A DNA stretch of 64,000 nucleotides from Idiomarina tyrosinivorans (lineage in GTDB: Bacteria > Pseudomonadota > Gammaproteobacteria > Enterobacterales > Alteromonadaceae), in contig NZ_PIQH01000004.1 of assembly GCF_003987475.1 (NCBI RefSeq), positions 124,001-188,000 of the forward strand, written 5' to 3'. How positions within the stretch are numbered: position 1 is the stretch's first letter; every line of letters begins with the position of its first letter. Shown here one piece after another: positions 54,234 to 62,583 of this stretch. Position numbers and translations under genes: made by a program. The notes beneath the pieces are model-generated. The model saw only the letters and a program-made list of their open reading frames with translations. It made no database searches and was not told the DNA's origin.

Positions 54234-54601
54234 GTCAGATAGTCTTTATATGCTGAATCCCCCCAAGCGATTAATTCATTATCACGGAATAGCAAGGCAG
54301 TGCACTCGTCTTTAGTAGTGACGCCATCGGAGGTGACGTGATGGGTGCGATAAAACAACACTTGTACATTACCTTGTGGCGTTTCCTTGGCTTCGGTGAT
54401 ATCGGGAGAACCGAGTAGGCGGATCAATGCATCCTTGGTCATACCAAGGTTTAATTTACCAATTTGCTTGGCATTAAATGTTTCGCGCTCCTGCCACTGC
54501 ATGTCATCTGGGTTGGCTTCATACAGCGACAGAACCACGGCCGCGAATGCGCCGTAAAGGACAAACCCTATTACTAGAATTTTAATCACTTTAAGATTCA
54601 T
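54221..54601 (-). CDS. DUF3192 family protein (membrane-anchored copy)
   Basis: 126 residues. An N-terminal hydrophobic helix (about 6-26) anchors the protein, with no lipobox. The conserved core is KLNLGMTKDALIRLLGSPD and YRTHHVTSDGVTTKDECTAL, a pattern recalling BamE/SmpA-type lipoproteins. Function unknown. Paralogous with the DUF3192 lipoprotein at 61210, which is under a sigma-54 promoter. It lies 12 bp after ppnN. Confidence 0.8.
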   Translation of the reverse strand: MNLKVIKILVIGFVLYGAFAAVVLSLYEANPDDMQWQERETFNAKQIGKLNLGMTKDALIRLLGSPDITEAKETPQGNVQVLFYRTHHVTSDGVTTKDECTALLFRDNELIAWGDSAYKDYLTWGR

Positions 54602-54613
54602 TCGCTTGCCACC

Positions 54614-55972
54614 TTAGCCTTCAGTGATTACTTTGTAACACGGGTGATAGACTGAACCCGGGAGCTTCATCCGACCCTGTTCCACAAATGCTCTGAGGAG
54701 CGTGTCGAGACGTTTCATCAACGATTTTTCACCGTGAATACTGAACACGCCATGTTCTTTAATTCGACGGATTCCTTCATCTTTAACGTTACCCGCAACG
54801 ATAGCCGAAAATGCCCGACGTAAGTCTGCCGCTAGTTTTTCGGCGGGTTGCTCAGGATGCAAATTAAGCCCAGCAACATTGTCGTGTGTGGGGATGAATG
54901 GGCGTTGAAACTCTTCATCAATGTGTAGCGTCCAGTTGAAGTAATAGGCATCGCCTGAGTCGCGACGATACTGCTTCACGGAAGCCATACCCGCGTGCAT
55001 ATGCTGGGCAACGGCGGCTGGATCGTCAATAATAATTCGGTAACAGTTGCGCGCTTTTTCACCCAAAGTGTGCATCACAAATTCGTCTAGTGCATCGAAA
55101 TATGCACGGCTACTTTCTGGCCCTGTCAGAATAACCGGTAAACTTTGTTGTTGGTTTTTGGGATGCATCAAAATACCGAGCAAATACAGCAATTCTTCTG
55201 CTGTTCCTGCGCCACCTGGGAAAATCACAATACCATGAGCGCAACGTACAAAAGCTTCTAAACGCTTCTCTATATCTGGTAAAATGACCAATTCGTTGAC
55301 GATTGGGTTTGGTGGCTCGGCGGCAATAATGCCGGGTTCCGTTAACCCCAGATAGCGACCTGTACTGATGCGCTGTTTAGCGTGGCCAATGGTGGCGCCT
55401 TTCATCGGGCCTTTCATCGCGCCAGGCCCACAGCCGGTGCAAATATTCAACCCGCGTAAGCCCAGTTGGTAGCCGACGTCTTTGGTGTATTGGTATTCCA
55501 CTTCACTAATACTGTGACCACCCCAACAAACCACCATATTCGGTTGCTCCATCACGCGCACGGTGCGTGAGTTGCGGAGAATATCGAATACCACGTGAGT
55601 CAGAATTGCGGAGTCAGCATCCGCTAGCTCTTCCGCGCAATAGCGTTCGCCGGTGAATAAAATATCCCGCAGTACGGATTCTACATGTTCACGAATACCG
55701 GTAATCAGTTCACCGTCTACAAAAGCTTCTTCAGGCGGTTCAATCAGTTCAAGTTTGATGCCGCGCTCACGACGGATGATGTTAACTGCAAAGTCTTTAT
55801 ATTTTTCGTAAATTTCTGCACTGCTATCGGTATTACTGCCGGCGTTTAACACTGCCAAGCAGCAGTTTCTGAAAAGCCGATATAAATCACTGTTTGATGA
55901 TTGTTTTAATCGTTCTATTTCTAATTGTGACAGCAAGGACATGGTGCCTTGCGGTGAAATACTTGCTCTCAT
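54614..55972 (-). CDS. ppnN: Pyrimidine/purine nucleotide 5'-monophosphate nucleosidase PpnN
   Basis: 452 residues from the ATG at 55972 (GAGGGAG upstream). Aligns along its length with E. coli PpnN/Ygd[51 protein letters not shown] (the PGGxGTxxE motif of LOG-like proteins) and the C-terminal [11 protein letters not shown]. It splits nucleoside monophosphates to base and ribose 5-phosphate and is allosterically controlled by (p)ppGpp in E. coli. Confidence 0.95.
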   Translation of the reverse strand: MRASISPQGTMSLLSQLEIERLKQSSNSDLYRLFRNCCLAVLNAGSNTDSSAEIYEKYKDFAVNIIRRERGIKLELIEPPEEAFVDGELITGIREHVESVLRDILFTGERYCAEELADADSAILTHVVFDILRNSRTVRVMEQPNMVVCWGGHSISEVEYQYTKDVGYQLGLRGLNICTGCGPGAMKGPMKGATIGHAKQRISTGRYLGLTEPGIIAAEPPNPIVNELVILPDIEKRLEAFVRCAHGIVIFPGGAGTAEELLYLLGILMHPKNQQQSLPVILTGPESSRAYFDALDEFVMHTLGEKARNCYRIIIDDPAAVAQHMHAGMASVKQYRRDSGDAYYFNWTLHIDEEFQRPFIPTHDNVAGLNLHPEQPAEKLAADLRRAFSAIVAGNVKDEGIRRIKEHGVFSIHGEKSLMKRLDTLLRAFVEQGRMKLPGSVYHPCYKVITEG

Positions 55973-56041
55973 GTTTTTACTAACTCCCTCACACAGACGC
56001 ACTCTTGTGCGCCGGTTCCATCATGATTGTTTTGCTAACTC
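55973..56041. repeat. Imperfect direct repeat flanking a hairpin before ppnN
   Basis: GTTTTTACTAACTC (55973-55986) and GTTTTGCTAACTC (56029-56041) are near-identical direct repeats. Between them is a small stem, CGCAC (55999-56003) with GTGCG (56008-56012). The first copy carries the ppnN ribosome site on the minus strand. Role unknown. Confidence 0.3.
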
Positions 56042-56043
56042 AC

Positions 56044-57624
56044 TTATGCACGAATCACGATATCACGACCTTCGCTTTTGGCTTTGTATAGCGCGTTGTC
56101 TGCCTTTTCGAAAACACTGCTCATAGTGTCTAATGATGATTGAAAGTCTGCCATACCAAACGAAATAGTGATACTGATATCTTCGTTTTTGAAGCGAAAC
56201 GGAATTTCTCGAACGGTAGTTCTTGCGCGTTCTAACAGTTTTAAAGCGGAGTCGGAATCACTATCAGCGAGCAGCATCACAAACTCCTCACCGCCGTAAC
56301 GGCTAATAAAAGCCGCTTGCCCTAAACTTTTCTTTAAGACATTGGCAATGACCTGCAAAGTTTTATCGCCAGCGGTGTGGCCATAGTTATCATTGATACG
56401 TTTAAAATGGTCAACGTCGGCAATCGCCACTACCAACGGTGCTTTGGTTTTTTGCCAACGTTTATACTCCAGCGCAAAGCGTTCCTCAAAAGCTGCTCGG
56501 TTGGGGAGTCGCGTAAGACTATCCTGCAAACTTTTAAAACGCTGTTCTGACAATCGCTTTTTGTATTCTTTTGCTTGTTGTTGAAAGTCTTTAGCGCGAC
56601 TTTCGAGTTCTGAAAATTGATTGCTCAACTTGCGTTGCTGAGCTTCTTCAAGCTGTTTCTTTTGTTGTACTGTTTCCGCTAGTTTGCGAAGTTGCTGCTG
56701 TACTTGTTGTTTTAAAACGACAAGATCAGAAGCATGTTCAATCGTATTACTGAGCGCTTGTACATTCGACGTCAATTTATCGGTTAAGCTATTCTGTTGT
56801 TGATTTCCTAGCTGCTGACTTTCTTTACTAGTAGCCACTGTTTGCTGCAAACTCGTTAGCGTATCAGTTAATTCACTGAGGAAATGTTGCGCCGACTTTC
56901 GTTCTTCCCGAATACTAGCGAGCACTATACGAATGAGCTTTATGCATTGCTCTAACAACTGATCTCGAGATAATTGTTGAGTCAATTTTTGCCTAATAGT
57001 CTGCAGCGATACTTCATCACGGCTGCCAAAATCCAACATGCTGAGTAAGTTAATAAGTTCTTTTCGCCATTGCTTTAGGCGTTCAAGCGAAATACTCTCA
57101 ATGGCAGCTGTAGGATTGTTGTCACCGTCGTTTACCGCATTTTTTGTAGCAAATTGTTGATACGTCTGTTGTAACCCATGAATAACATTGACCAGCAGCG
57201 GGGTAATACTCGTTACCGACAACGCTGGTAATGCCAGAGTCTGTTTGATGCTGGTTAAAATTGGTGTCGGTAGCAATTTTTCATTACGACTGTTAGCTAG
57301 GTGCTCGAGTATATCGTAGCCATCTTTCAGTAATCGTTGAATTTGCAGTTGCTGGCTTTGAGCATAGTCGTTGATATCCTCGAGCGCTGCTTCAATGCTA
57401 TCTACCGACGGATTTTTTTGAAGTTGGCCACGCAATTTTAGCAGTTTCTGATCAAGTACACTGTCGACGCCCAGTACAGTTTGAAAGAATGAACCAATAA
57501 AGGTGTTAAGCCGCTGGGTATCGCGCTCATACTGGCGTTCCAGCCGCTGTCTTGATTGGATACTTTCTTGCAGCCGTTTGGTGGCTTGTGCCAATTTCTG
57601 TTCGGTGACGGTGAGCTCAGTCAA
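56044..57624 (-). CDS. Diguanylate cyclase (GGDEF) with long coiled-coil N-terminus
   Basis: 526 residues. No transmembrane segment or signal. About residues 1-350 are helical, Gln-rich and include a coiled coil (about 280-370) that leads into a GGDEF domain with RYGGEEF (about 440-446), an active-type signature. The inhibitory RxxD site is missing (GQAA at that place), so product feedback at the I-site is unlikely. N-terminal region not recognised. Predicted cytoplasmic cyclic-di-GMP synthase. Divergent from the M61 peptidase gene. Confidence 0.87.
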   Translation of the reverse strand: MTELTVTEQKLAQATKRLQESIQSRQRLERQYERDTQRLNTFIGSFFQTVLGVDSVLDQKLLKLRGQLQKNPSVDSIEAALEDINDYAQSQQLQIQRLLKDGYDILEHLANSRNEKLLPTPILTSIKQTLALPALSVTSITPLLVNVIHGLQQTYQQFATKNAVNDGDNNPTAAIESISLERLKQWRKELINLLSMLDFGSRDEVSLQTIRQKLTQQLSRDQLLEQCIKLIRIVLASIREERKSAQHFLSELTDTLTSLQQTVATSKESQQLGNQQQNSLTDKLTSNVQALSNTIEHASDLVVLKQQVQQQLRKLAETVQQKKQLEEAQQRKLSNQFSELESRAKDFQQQAKEYKKRLSEQRFKSLQDSLTRLPNRAAFEERFALEYKRWQKTKAPLVVAIADVDHFKRINDNYGHTAGDKTLQVIANVLKKSLGQAAFISRYGGEEFVMLLADSDSDSALKLLERARTTVREIPFRFKNEDISITISFGMADFQSSLDTMSSVFEKADNALYKAKSEGRDIVIRA

Positions 57625-57756
57625 AAAAATCGCCTGTTGTGTAAGATCGAGCAGGAATACGTGACCTCTAATAGTAACCGATTCCGATGTTAGATCAATG
57701 CGATTAATGGCGCTTTTTAGGCGATCTATTGGCGCTGTTGTTTATTGGTGTATCTG

Positions 57757-57765
57757 GTACGATGA
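57757..57765 (+). promoter_or_regulatory. Extended -10 before the M61 peptidase gene
   Basis: TGGTACGAT (TGn plus TACGAT) ends about 39 bp before the ATG at 57804. No convincing -35 is seen. Confidence 0.35.
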
Positions 57766-57803
57766 AAGCAGTGTGAATAATGTTTAAACAAAAAGGGACG
57801 ACA

Positions 57804-59603
57804 ATGAAGAAAACATTGCTTGCCATGTCGATGATGGCCGCGTTTGCTGCACAAGCGAGCGAAGTAGAATATCGCATCGATTTGACTCACCCAGAACATC
57901 ATACTGGTGATGTCTCAATGACTTTCCCAGAGACAAAAGCTGACCATTTGGATGTGAAGATGGCGGCTTGGCGTACTGGGCTTTACCATATTCTTGATCT
58001 TGCCTCTGGGGTTCGTGAATTTGTCGCGACTGACGATGATGGCAACCCTTTGCGTTGGGAGAAAGTGGATAAATCGACATGGCGCATTTATTTGCCAGAA
58101 GCGACGGAAGTAAACGTCAGCTACCAGTTGTACGCCAACGAGCTAGGGCGTCGTAGTCGCCATATCGACGATAGCCATGCTTACTTGGACGCTTCAGCGG
58201 TATTTATGTATACCGATCAATACCGTCAGGAAGAAGCTAATGTGACCTTAGAAGTACCACCATCTTGGCGCAGTGTTTCTGGATTGGAGCGTACCGGTGA
58301 ACACGCATTTAGTGCGGAAAATTGGGACGTCTTGGTCGATTCACCGATCGAAACGGGTATTAACAAAGTATTCGATTTTGAACAGGGTGAGCAAGATTAC
58401 CAAGTCGTGTTTTGGGGGCATGGTAATTACGATGCTGAACAAACCGTTGCGGATTTAAAGAAGATGGTTGCTCAGGCTAGCACTATTTGGGAAGGGTATC
58501 CTTTTGAACGTTACGTCTTTATGATTCATGCAACGGATGGTGCAGGCGGCGCCACCGAACACAAAAATTCCACGGTTATCCAGCGTCCGCGCTTCAGCTT
58601 TGCACCGCATGACGAGTATTTGTCGTTCTTATCGACCGCGTCGCATGAGTTTATTCATACTTGGAATGTAAAAGCCTATCGCGCTGACGGGCTAGTCCCT
58701 TATGATTACCAAAAAGAGAACTATACCGACTTACTGTGGATGCATGAGGGCTCCACCAGCTATTTCCAAGATCACTTGTTGCTGCGCGCCGATATTATGA
58801 AGCCAACGGAGTATTTCGACCACCTAGCATCGGCAATACAGCGTCATAAGCACAAACCGGGTGCCGAGGTTATGTCTGTTGCGGAAGCATCATTTGAAAG
58901 CTGGATTGACCAATATGGCGACCGCGCGCGCAACTACTCGGTCAATATTTATTCTGAGGGCGCAATTGTTTCTTGGATGTTGGATATTGCGTTACTGCAA
59001 GAAACCGACGGAAAAGTGAGTTACCGCGATGTACACAATGCGCTTTATCAGCGTTTTGATGCCGATAAAGAGGGCTTCAACGACGCCGATGTGCTCGCAA
59101 TCTTGAAAGATTTGACGGGAAAATCTTGGCAGACCTGGTGGCAGCAACACGTCATGCAGCCTGTGGATGTTGATTTTACTAAACTTCTTGAACCGGTAGG
59201 TCTGAAGTTGAGCTACGGCAACAGCGACGATGTTGAGATGCGTGCTTGGGCGGGGTGGAGTGCTAAGCCTGCTGATAATGGCATGCAATTGACCTTAGTC
59301 GAGCGCAATAGTCCTGCTTGGGACGCGGGTTTCACCCCTGATGACATCATCGTTGCCTTTAATGGTATCCGGGTCGACGACAAGCGTTTTAAGGCGGCGC
59401 TAAAAGAAATGCAACCGGGCGACGAAGTCACGGTGACCTATTTCCGTCGCGACCAGTTGGCAGAGAAGACGCTGACCTTAGGTAAAATACCGAAGAACGA
59501 CGCTAAGGTTGTGCCGGTGGATGAACCGACAGCGGCGCAAAAAGCCCTATTCGAGCAGTGGCTGCTGATTCCTTACCCAGGTTCAGAAGACAGCGATAAA
59601 TAG
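57804..59603 (+). CDS. M61 family metallopeptidase (glycyl aminopeptidase type)
   Basis: 599 residues from the ATG at 57804 (AAAGGGA upstream). A signal peptide (MKKTLLAMSMMAAFAAQASE) leads to an N-terminal beta domain, then the M61 catalytic domain with SHEFIHTWNVK (HExxH, about residues 281-286) and LLWMHEGSTSYF (third zinc ligand Glu, about 314), and a C-terminal PDZ domain (about 480-565). Predicted periplasmic metallopeptidase; the substrate is unknown. Convergent with queF, 2 bp apart. Confidence 0.92.
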   Translation: MKKTLLAMSMMAAFAAQASEVEYRIDLTHPEHHTGDVSMTFPETKADHLDVKMAAWRTGLYHILDLASGVREFVATDDDGNPLRWEKVDKSTWRIYLPEATEVNVSYQLYANELGRRSRHIDDSHAYLDASAVFMYTDQYRQEEANVTLEVPPSWRSVSGLERTGEHAFSAENWDVLVDSPIETGINKVFDFEQGEQDYQVVFWGHGNYDAEQTVADLKKMVAQASTIWEGYPFERYVFMIHATDGAGGATEHKNSTVIQRPRFSFAPHDEYLSFLSTASHEFIHTWNVKAYRADGLVPYDYQKENYTDLLWMHEGSTSYFQDHLLLRADIMKPTEYFDHLASAIQRHKHKPGAEVMSVAEASFESWIDQYGDRARNYSVNIYSEGAIVSWMLDIALLQETDGKVSYRDVHNALYQRFDADKEGFNDADVLAILKDLTGKSWQTWWQQHVMQPVDVDFTKLLEPVGLKLSYGNSDDVEMRAWAGWSAKPADNGMQLTLVERNSPAWDAGFTPDDIIVAFNGIRVDDKRFKAALKEMQPGDEVTVTYFRRDQLAEKTLTLGKIPKNDAKVVPVDEPTAAQKALFEQWLLIPYPGSEDSDK

Positions 59604-59605
59604 GC

Positions 59606-60442
59606 TTATTGTCTGGGCAGCCTTAACCATGGTTGAGGCTGCTCAAAATTCGACCTAAATGGATTAATATCTAATCCACCACGGCGGGTGTAGTTGGCAT
59701 ACACCGTCAGCTTATCCATTCCCAGCGCCAAAATATCCTGGAAGATTCTTTCCACACATTGTTCATGAAATTCGTCGTGGCGACGAAAGCTCACCAAGTA
59801 TTTTAATAGCGCTTGCTGGTCGAGAGCGGGTCCTTGATAACGGATGACGACAGAACCCCAATCAGGTTGGTGGGTGATCAAACAATTGGACTTTAATAAA
59901 TGAGAGTGCAGGGTTTCAGAGACTGGCTGAGCATCTGGTTGCAACGTTAGTAATGTCTGATCGTAGTCGTATTGGTCGATGGTGATGTCTTGCTGATCAA
60001 TGCAATGACCAGGCAAAGCACTGAGTTGACTACCCTCGAGTTGGTTTAAACTAAACAACTGCACGTTAACGGTGGCGCCAGCACAGGCCGATAAATCACT
60101 GACCATTAACTCGGTTACCGTTTGCCAATCATCGAATCGACTCTCGTTAAAACTGTTCAAATAAAGTTTAAACGACTTAGATTCAATTAGGTTGGGACTA
60201 TCTGCCGGCACCCAGAAACGTCCTACTGCGACTTGCGGCAAACCTTTTGTGTTCAGCCAAGAAAGTTCGTAACCGTTCCACAAATCGCCGCCACTAAACG
60301 GCAACGCATTATCGTTATCAATACCGATGGACTGGCGATTAATACTGCGTGGCACAGGGTGTAATTGTGACGCATCATACTCGGTCGGGTATTGCGTTTG
60401 TTTGCCCAAGGATAATTTGTCCATTACCTGATGTTTTGCCAT
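59606..60442 (-). CDS. queF: NADPH-dependent preQ0 reductase QueF (long type)
   Basis: 278 residues from the ATG at 60442 (GGGGCAGG upstream). Long two-domain Que[14 protein letters not shown] motif, the catalytic Cys in [18 protein letters not shown] (about residue 187) and [10 protein letters not shown]. It reduces preQ0 to preQ1 for queuosine synthesis; queC and queE are at 3.3-4.7 kb. Divergent from syd. Confidence 0.96.
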   Translation of the reverse strand: MAKHQVMDKLSLGKQTQYPTEYDASQLHPVPRSINRQSIGIDNDNALPFSGGDLWNGYELSWLNTKGLPQVAVGRFWVPADSPNLIESKSFKLYLNSFNESRFDDWQTVTELMVSDLSACAGATVNVQLFSLNQLEGSQLSALPGHCIDQQDITIDQYDYDQTLLTLQPDAQPVSETLHSHLLKSNCLITHQPDWGSVVIRYQGPALDQQALLKYLVSFRRHDEFHEQCVERIFQDILALGMDKLTVYANYTRRGGLDINPFRSNFEQPQPWLRLPRQ

Positions 60443-60509
60443 AACCTGCCCCAAAAGCGTACAATTTGCCGAGATTTTACTGATTTCTTGGACAGGGTGC
60501 TAGGGCGCG

Positions 60510-61076
60510 ATGCTTCAACAAAAAATGCAACAATTATTAACCGACTATGTAGCGGCCTATACGGCGCAACAGAAAGTGCCTCAAGCGGAGTATGTGCAAC
60601 AGTGGCAGGCGCCGATTTATCAAGGTAAGGGCAGTGCCGAATCTGATCGCATTGCTTGGCAGCCTGTGCGCCAGTCGTCGCCGTTGAATTTCGCCGATTT
60701 GGAGCAAGCGCTAGGATTAGTCTTCCATGCGGACATTAAGCGTTGGTTTCAGCACTGGTATGCCGCGGATCTACAGTGTACATTCCAGCAGCATCCGTTG
60801 AGTCTATTACAAGTTCAGTGTGCCGAAGACGGTGAACGGCTATTGGCAAACATTGCTGGGCATGTACTCATGAAACGTCGCTTAAAGCAGTCGGAAACGG
60901 TATTTATTGGGTTATCAGATGAACATGACGACCTGCTGATTTCAGTCGATAACCAAACCGCTGAAGTCGGTTTAGAGTGGATTGGTAAACCTCAGCATGA
61001 AATATTGGCGCAAAACCTTGTTGAATTTATCGACAAGCTTGAGGTAAATCACCAGATCATTAGCGAAATTCGCTAA
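60510..61076 (+). CDS. syd: SecY-interacting protein Syd
   Basis: 188 residues; starts MLQQKMQQLLTDYVAAYTAQ and contains DIKRWFQHWYAADLQCTF and ETVFIGLSDEHDDLLISVDN, matching Syd. It monitors SecY at the inner membrane. Divergent from queF, the usual pair in this order. Its last codons and stop form half of a perfect palindrome that is also the enhancer candidate of the following gene. Confidence 0.92.
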   Translation: MLQQKMQQLLTDYVAAYTAQQKVPQAEYVQQWQAPIYQGKGSAESDRIAWQPVRQSSPLNFADLEQALGLVFHADIKRWFQHWYAADLQCTFQQHPLSLLQVQCAEDGERLLANIAGHVLMKRRLKQSETVFIGLSDEHDDLLISVDNQTAEVGLEWIGKPQHEILAQNLVEFIDKLEVNHQIISEIR

Positions 61077-61078
61077 CT
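61060..61078. promoter_or_regulatory. PspF-type enhancer palindrome overlapping the syd stop
   Basis: TTAGCGAA-A-TTCGCTAA (61060-61076) is a perfect palindrome with a 1-base centre. The 18-mer TAGCGAAATTCGCTAACT (61061-61078) matches 16 of 18 positions of the E. coli PspF site (from memory). It begins exactly 88 bp before the GG of the sigma-54 promoter. A weaker half-site, TTAACT (61109-61114), lies 36 bp downstream. Confidence 0.7.
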
Positions 61079-61147
61079 TACGGGTTTTTTAACCGCGCTA
61101 AATTTTCATTAACTAGAAAAACATAAATAAAACAATCAGTTAACCTT

Positions 61148-61163
61148 TGGCACAGCGTTTGCT
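61148..61163 (+). promoter_or_regulatory. Sigma-54 promoter of the DUF3192 lipoprotein gene
   Basis: TGGCACAGCGTTTGCT carries GG (61149-61150) and GC (61161-61162) separated by 10 bp, with TGGCAC and TTGCT intact; it differs from the ideal only after the TGGCAC block. Transcription should begin near 61174. Directly preceded by an AT-rich stretch after the enhancer candidate. Confidence 0.8.
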
Positions 61164-61209
61164 TTGTATCGGTTGACGTTAAACCTTTTGTTAAATCAAG
61201 GAATTATGG

Positions 61210-61593
61210 ATGAACAACGTAAAACGCTTAAGTCTATTGATGCTGGTGCCTTTAACGGTCAGTTTATCTGGCTGTCTGATCGTGACCGACCGCGAAAGCT
61301 ATGACGACCAAGACTATCAACAACAAGACGTTGCAGACGTAGAGCGCAGTAATCGTGCGATCATTGCGAGCTTCTCTGAAGGCGAGGCTATTGCGGTAGT
61401 ACGTGAGCGTTTGGGAACACCAGACTTTAGTGAGTCATTAACGCTTAATGGCGATAGTTACCAAGTGCTGTATTATCGTACTCATCGGTTGCATAAAGAT
61501 GGCTTAACCACCAAAGATGAATGCACCCCGATCGTTTTTAAGCAAGCAAAATTGATCGGTACCGGTGAATTGGCTCTCGACAGATTGCCGTGA
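61210..61593 (+). CDS. DUF3192 family lipoprotein
   Basis: 127 residues starting ATG at 61210 (AAGGAATT upstream). Lipoprotein signal MNNVKRLSLLMLVPLTVSLSGC (lipobox LSGC), an acidic linker, then the DUF3192 core GEAIAVVRERLGTPDFSE and YRTHRLHKDGLTTKDECTPIVF. Paralogous to the gene at 54221. Probable outer-membrane or periplasmic lipoprotein. It has a near-perfect sigma-54 promoter and a PspF-like enhancer, so it is predicted to respond to envelope stress. Function unknown. Confidence 0.85.
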   Translation: MNNVKRLSLLMLVPLTVSLSGCLIVTDRESYDDQDYQQQDVADVERSNRAIIASFSEGEAIAVVRERLGTPDFSESLTLNGDSYQVLYYRTHRLHKDGLTTKDECTPIVFKQAKLIGTGELALDRLP

Positions 61594-61604
61594 TCTCGCT
61601 AAGT

Positions 61605-61638
61605 TGGGAGTATTCTTCATAGTAAAAGGGTACTCCCA
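61605..61638 (+). repeat. Inverted repeat ending in the GNAT start codon
   Basis: TGGGAGTA (61605-61612) pairs with TACTCCCA (61631-61638), whose last base is the A of the ATG. The 18-nt loop contains the AAAAGGG ribosome site. The left arm overlaps TATTCT (61611-61616), a weak -10. Could be the leader hairpin of the gene or an attenuator after the DUF3192 gene; it lacks a T run. Confidence 0.4.
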
Positions 61639-62288
61639 TGGTAGCCGAAGTTGCGGAAAAACTGGTGTATTTGGGTATTGATGACCTGCCAGCGGCGGCA
61701 TCATTACTGTATCAAAGCTATTATGACGATCCACTGTTTGAGCGATTGTTTGAACACACCAAACCCGACTATGAAAAACGCTTAAGGGCGGTGATCCGCG
61801 AAGATCTCGCCGCCTACTGGAATACTGAACAACCGATTATTGGGCTGTTCGATGGCGCAACGCTGAAAGGCGTTGCCTGTCTCACCCAGCCTGGCGATAG
61901 CTTTGGCCCCGGCCGCTATTGGCAATGGCGACTTAAACTGTTGCTAACAGCAGGCTACCTTTCGACACGCCAGATCCTTGAAAAAGAAAAAGCTATTCAA
62001 CAAGCTTTACCCGCAGAACACTGCCACATGCTGGCCTTTATTGCTGTGCCACCCCGCTATCGTCAGCAAGGCTTGGGTGATTTGCTGCTGGCTGCGGTAA
62101 AAACCGCGTTACGCGAAAGTCCTCGTTCCGAGGGGGTTGCAGTGTATGTGACGCGGGAAGATTATCTCGACTTTTTCAAACAACGGAGTTTTGAAAAAAT
62201 CAATGAGCTGGATGTCAGCGGTTTGGCTGGCGAATTATTGTGGTTTTCTCGTGAACGCTTAGCGTTGGAGGGGCTGCATGAACTTTAA
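61638..62288 (+). CDS. GNAT family N-acetyltransferase
   Basis: 216 residues. The C-terminal half has the acetyl-CoA motif MLAFIAVPPRYRQQGLGDLLLAAVKTAL (Q/R-x-x-G-x-G/A) and YVTREDYLDFFKQRSFEKI, typical of GNAT enzymes. N-terminal part less conserved. Substrate unknown. The stop overlaps the DUF962 gene by 11 bp. Confidence 0.85.
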   Translation: MVAEVAEKLVYLGIDDLPAAASLLYQSYYDDPLFERLFEHTKPDYEKRLRAVIREDLAAYWNTEQPIIGLFDGATLKGVACLTQPGDSFGPGRYWQWRLKLLLTAGYLSTRQILEKEKAIQQALPAEHCHMLAFIAVPPRYRQQGLGDLLLAAVKTALRESPRSEGVAVYVTREDYLDFFKQRSFEKINELDVSGLAGELLWFSRERLALEGLHEL

Positions 62289-62580
62289 TAACTTTTCTGA
62301 GTTTTATCCTTATTACCTGTCTGAACACGCCAATCCGCGATGCCGATTGATGCATTACATTGGGTCAACCTTGGTATTACTGGCACTGTTAATCGCGATT
62401 ATCACCGGCAACCCTTGGTGGTTGGTAGCTATGCCGATTGCTGGTTACGGTTTTGCTTGGTTGGGCCACCTGCTGTTTGAACACAACAAACCTGCCACCT
62501 TTTCTCATCCGTGGTACAGCCTCTTGGCTGACTGGGTCATGTACAAAGACGCGATAATGAAACGCTGGCGCAAGCGTTAA
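62278..62580 (+). CDS. DUF962/Mpo1-like membrane protein
   Basis: 100 residues. FSEFYPYYLSEHANPRCRLMHYIGSTLVLL and GHLLFEHNKPATFSHPWYSL are the Mpo1-like (YGL010W, DUF962) signatures, including the conserved His residues. Two transmembrane helices (about 30-50 and 55-70). Yeast Mpo1 is a lipid dioxygenase acting on 2-hydroxy fatty acids; a similar role here is possible. Translationally coupled to the GNAT gene. Confidence 0.85.
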   Translation: MNFNNFSEFYPYYLSEHANPRCRLMHYIGSTLVLLALLIAIITGNPWWLVAMPIAGYGFAWLGHLLFEHNKPATFSHPWYSLLADWVMYKDAIMKRWRKR

Positions 62581-62583
62581 CGG

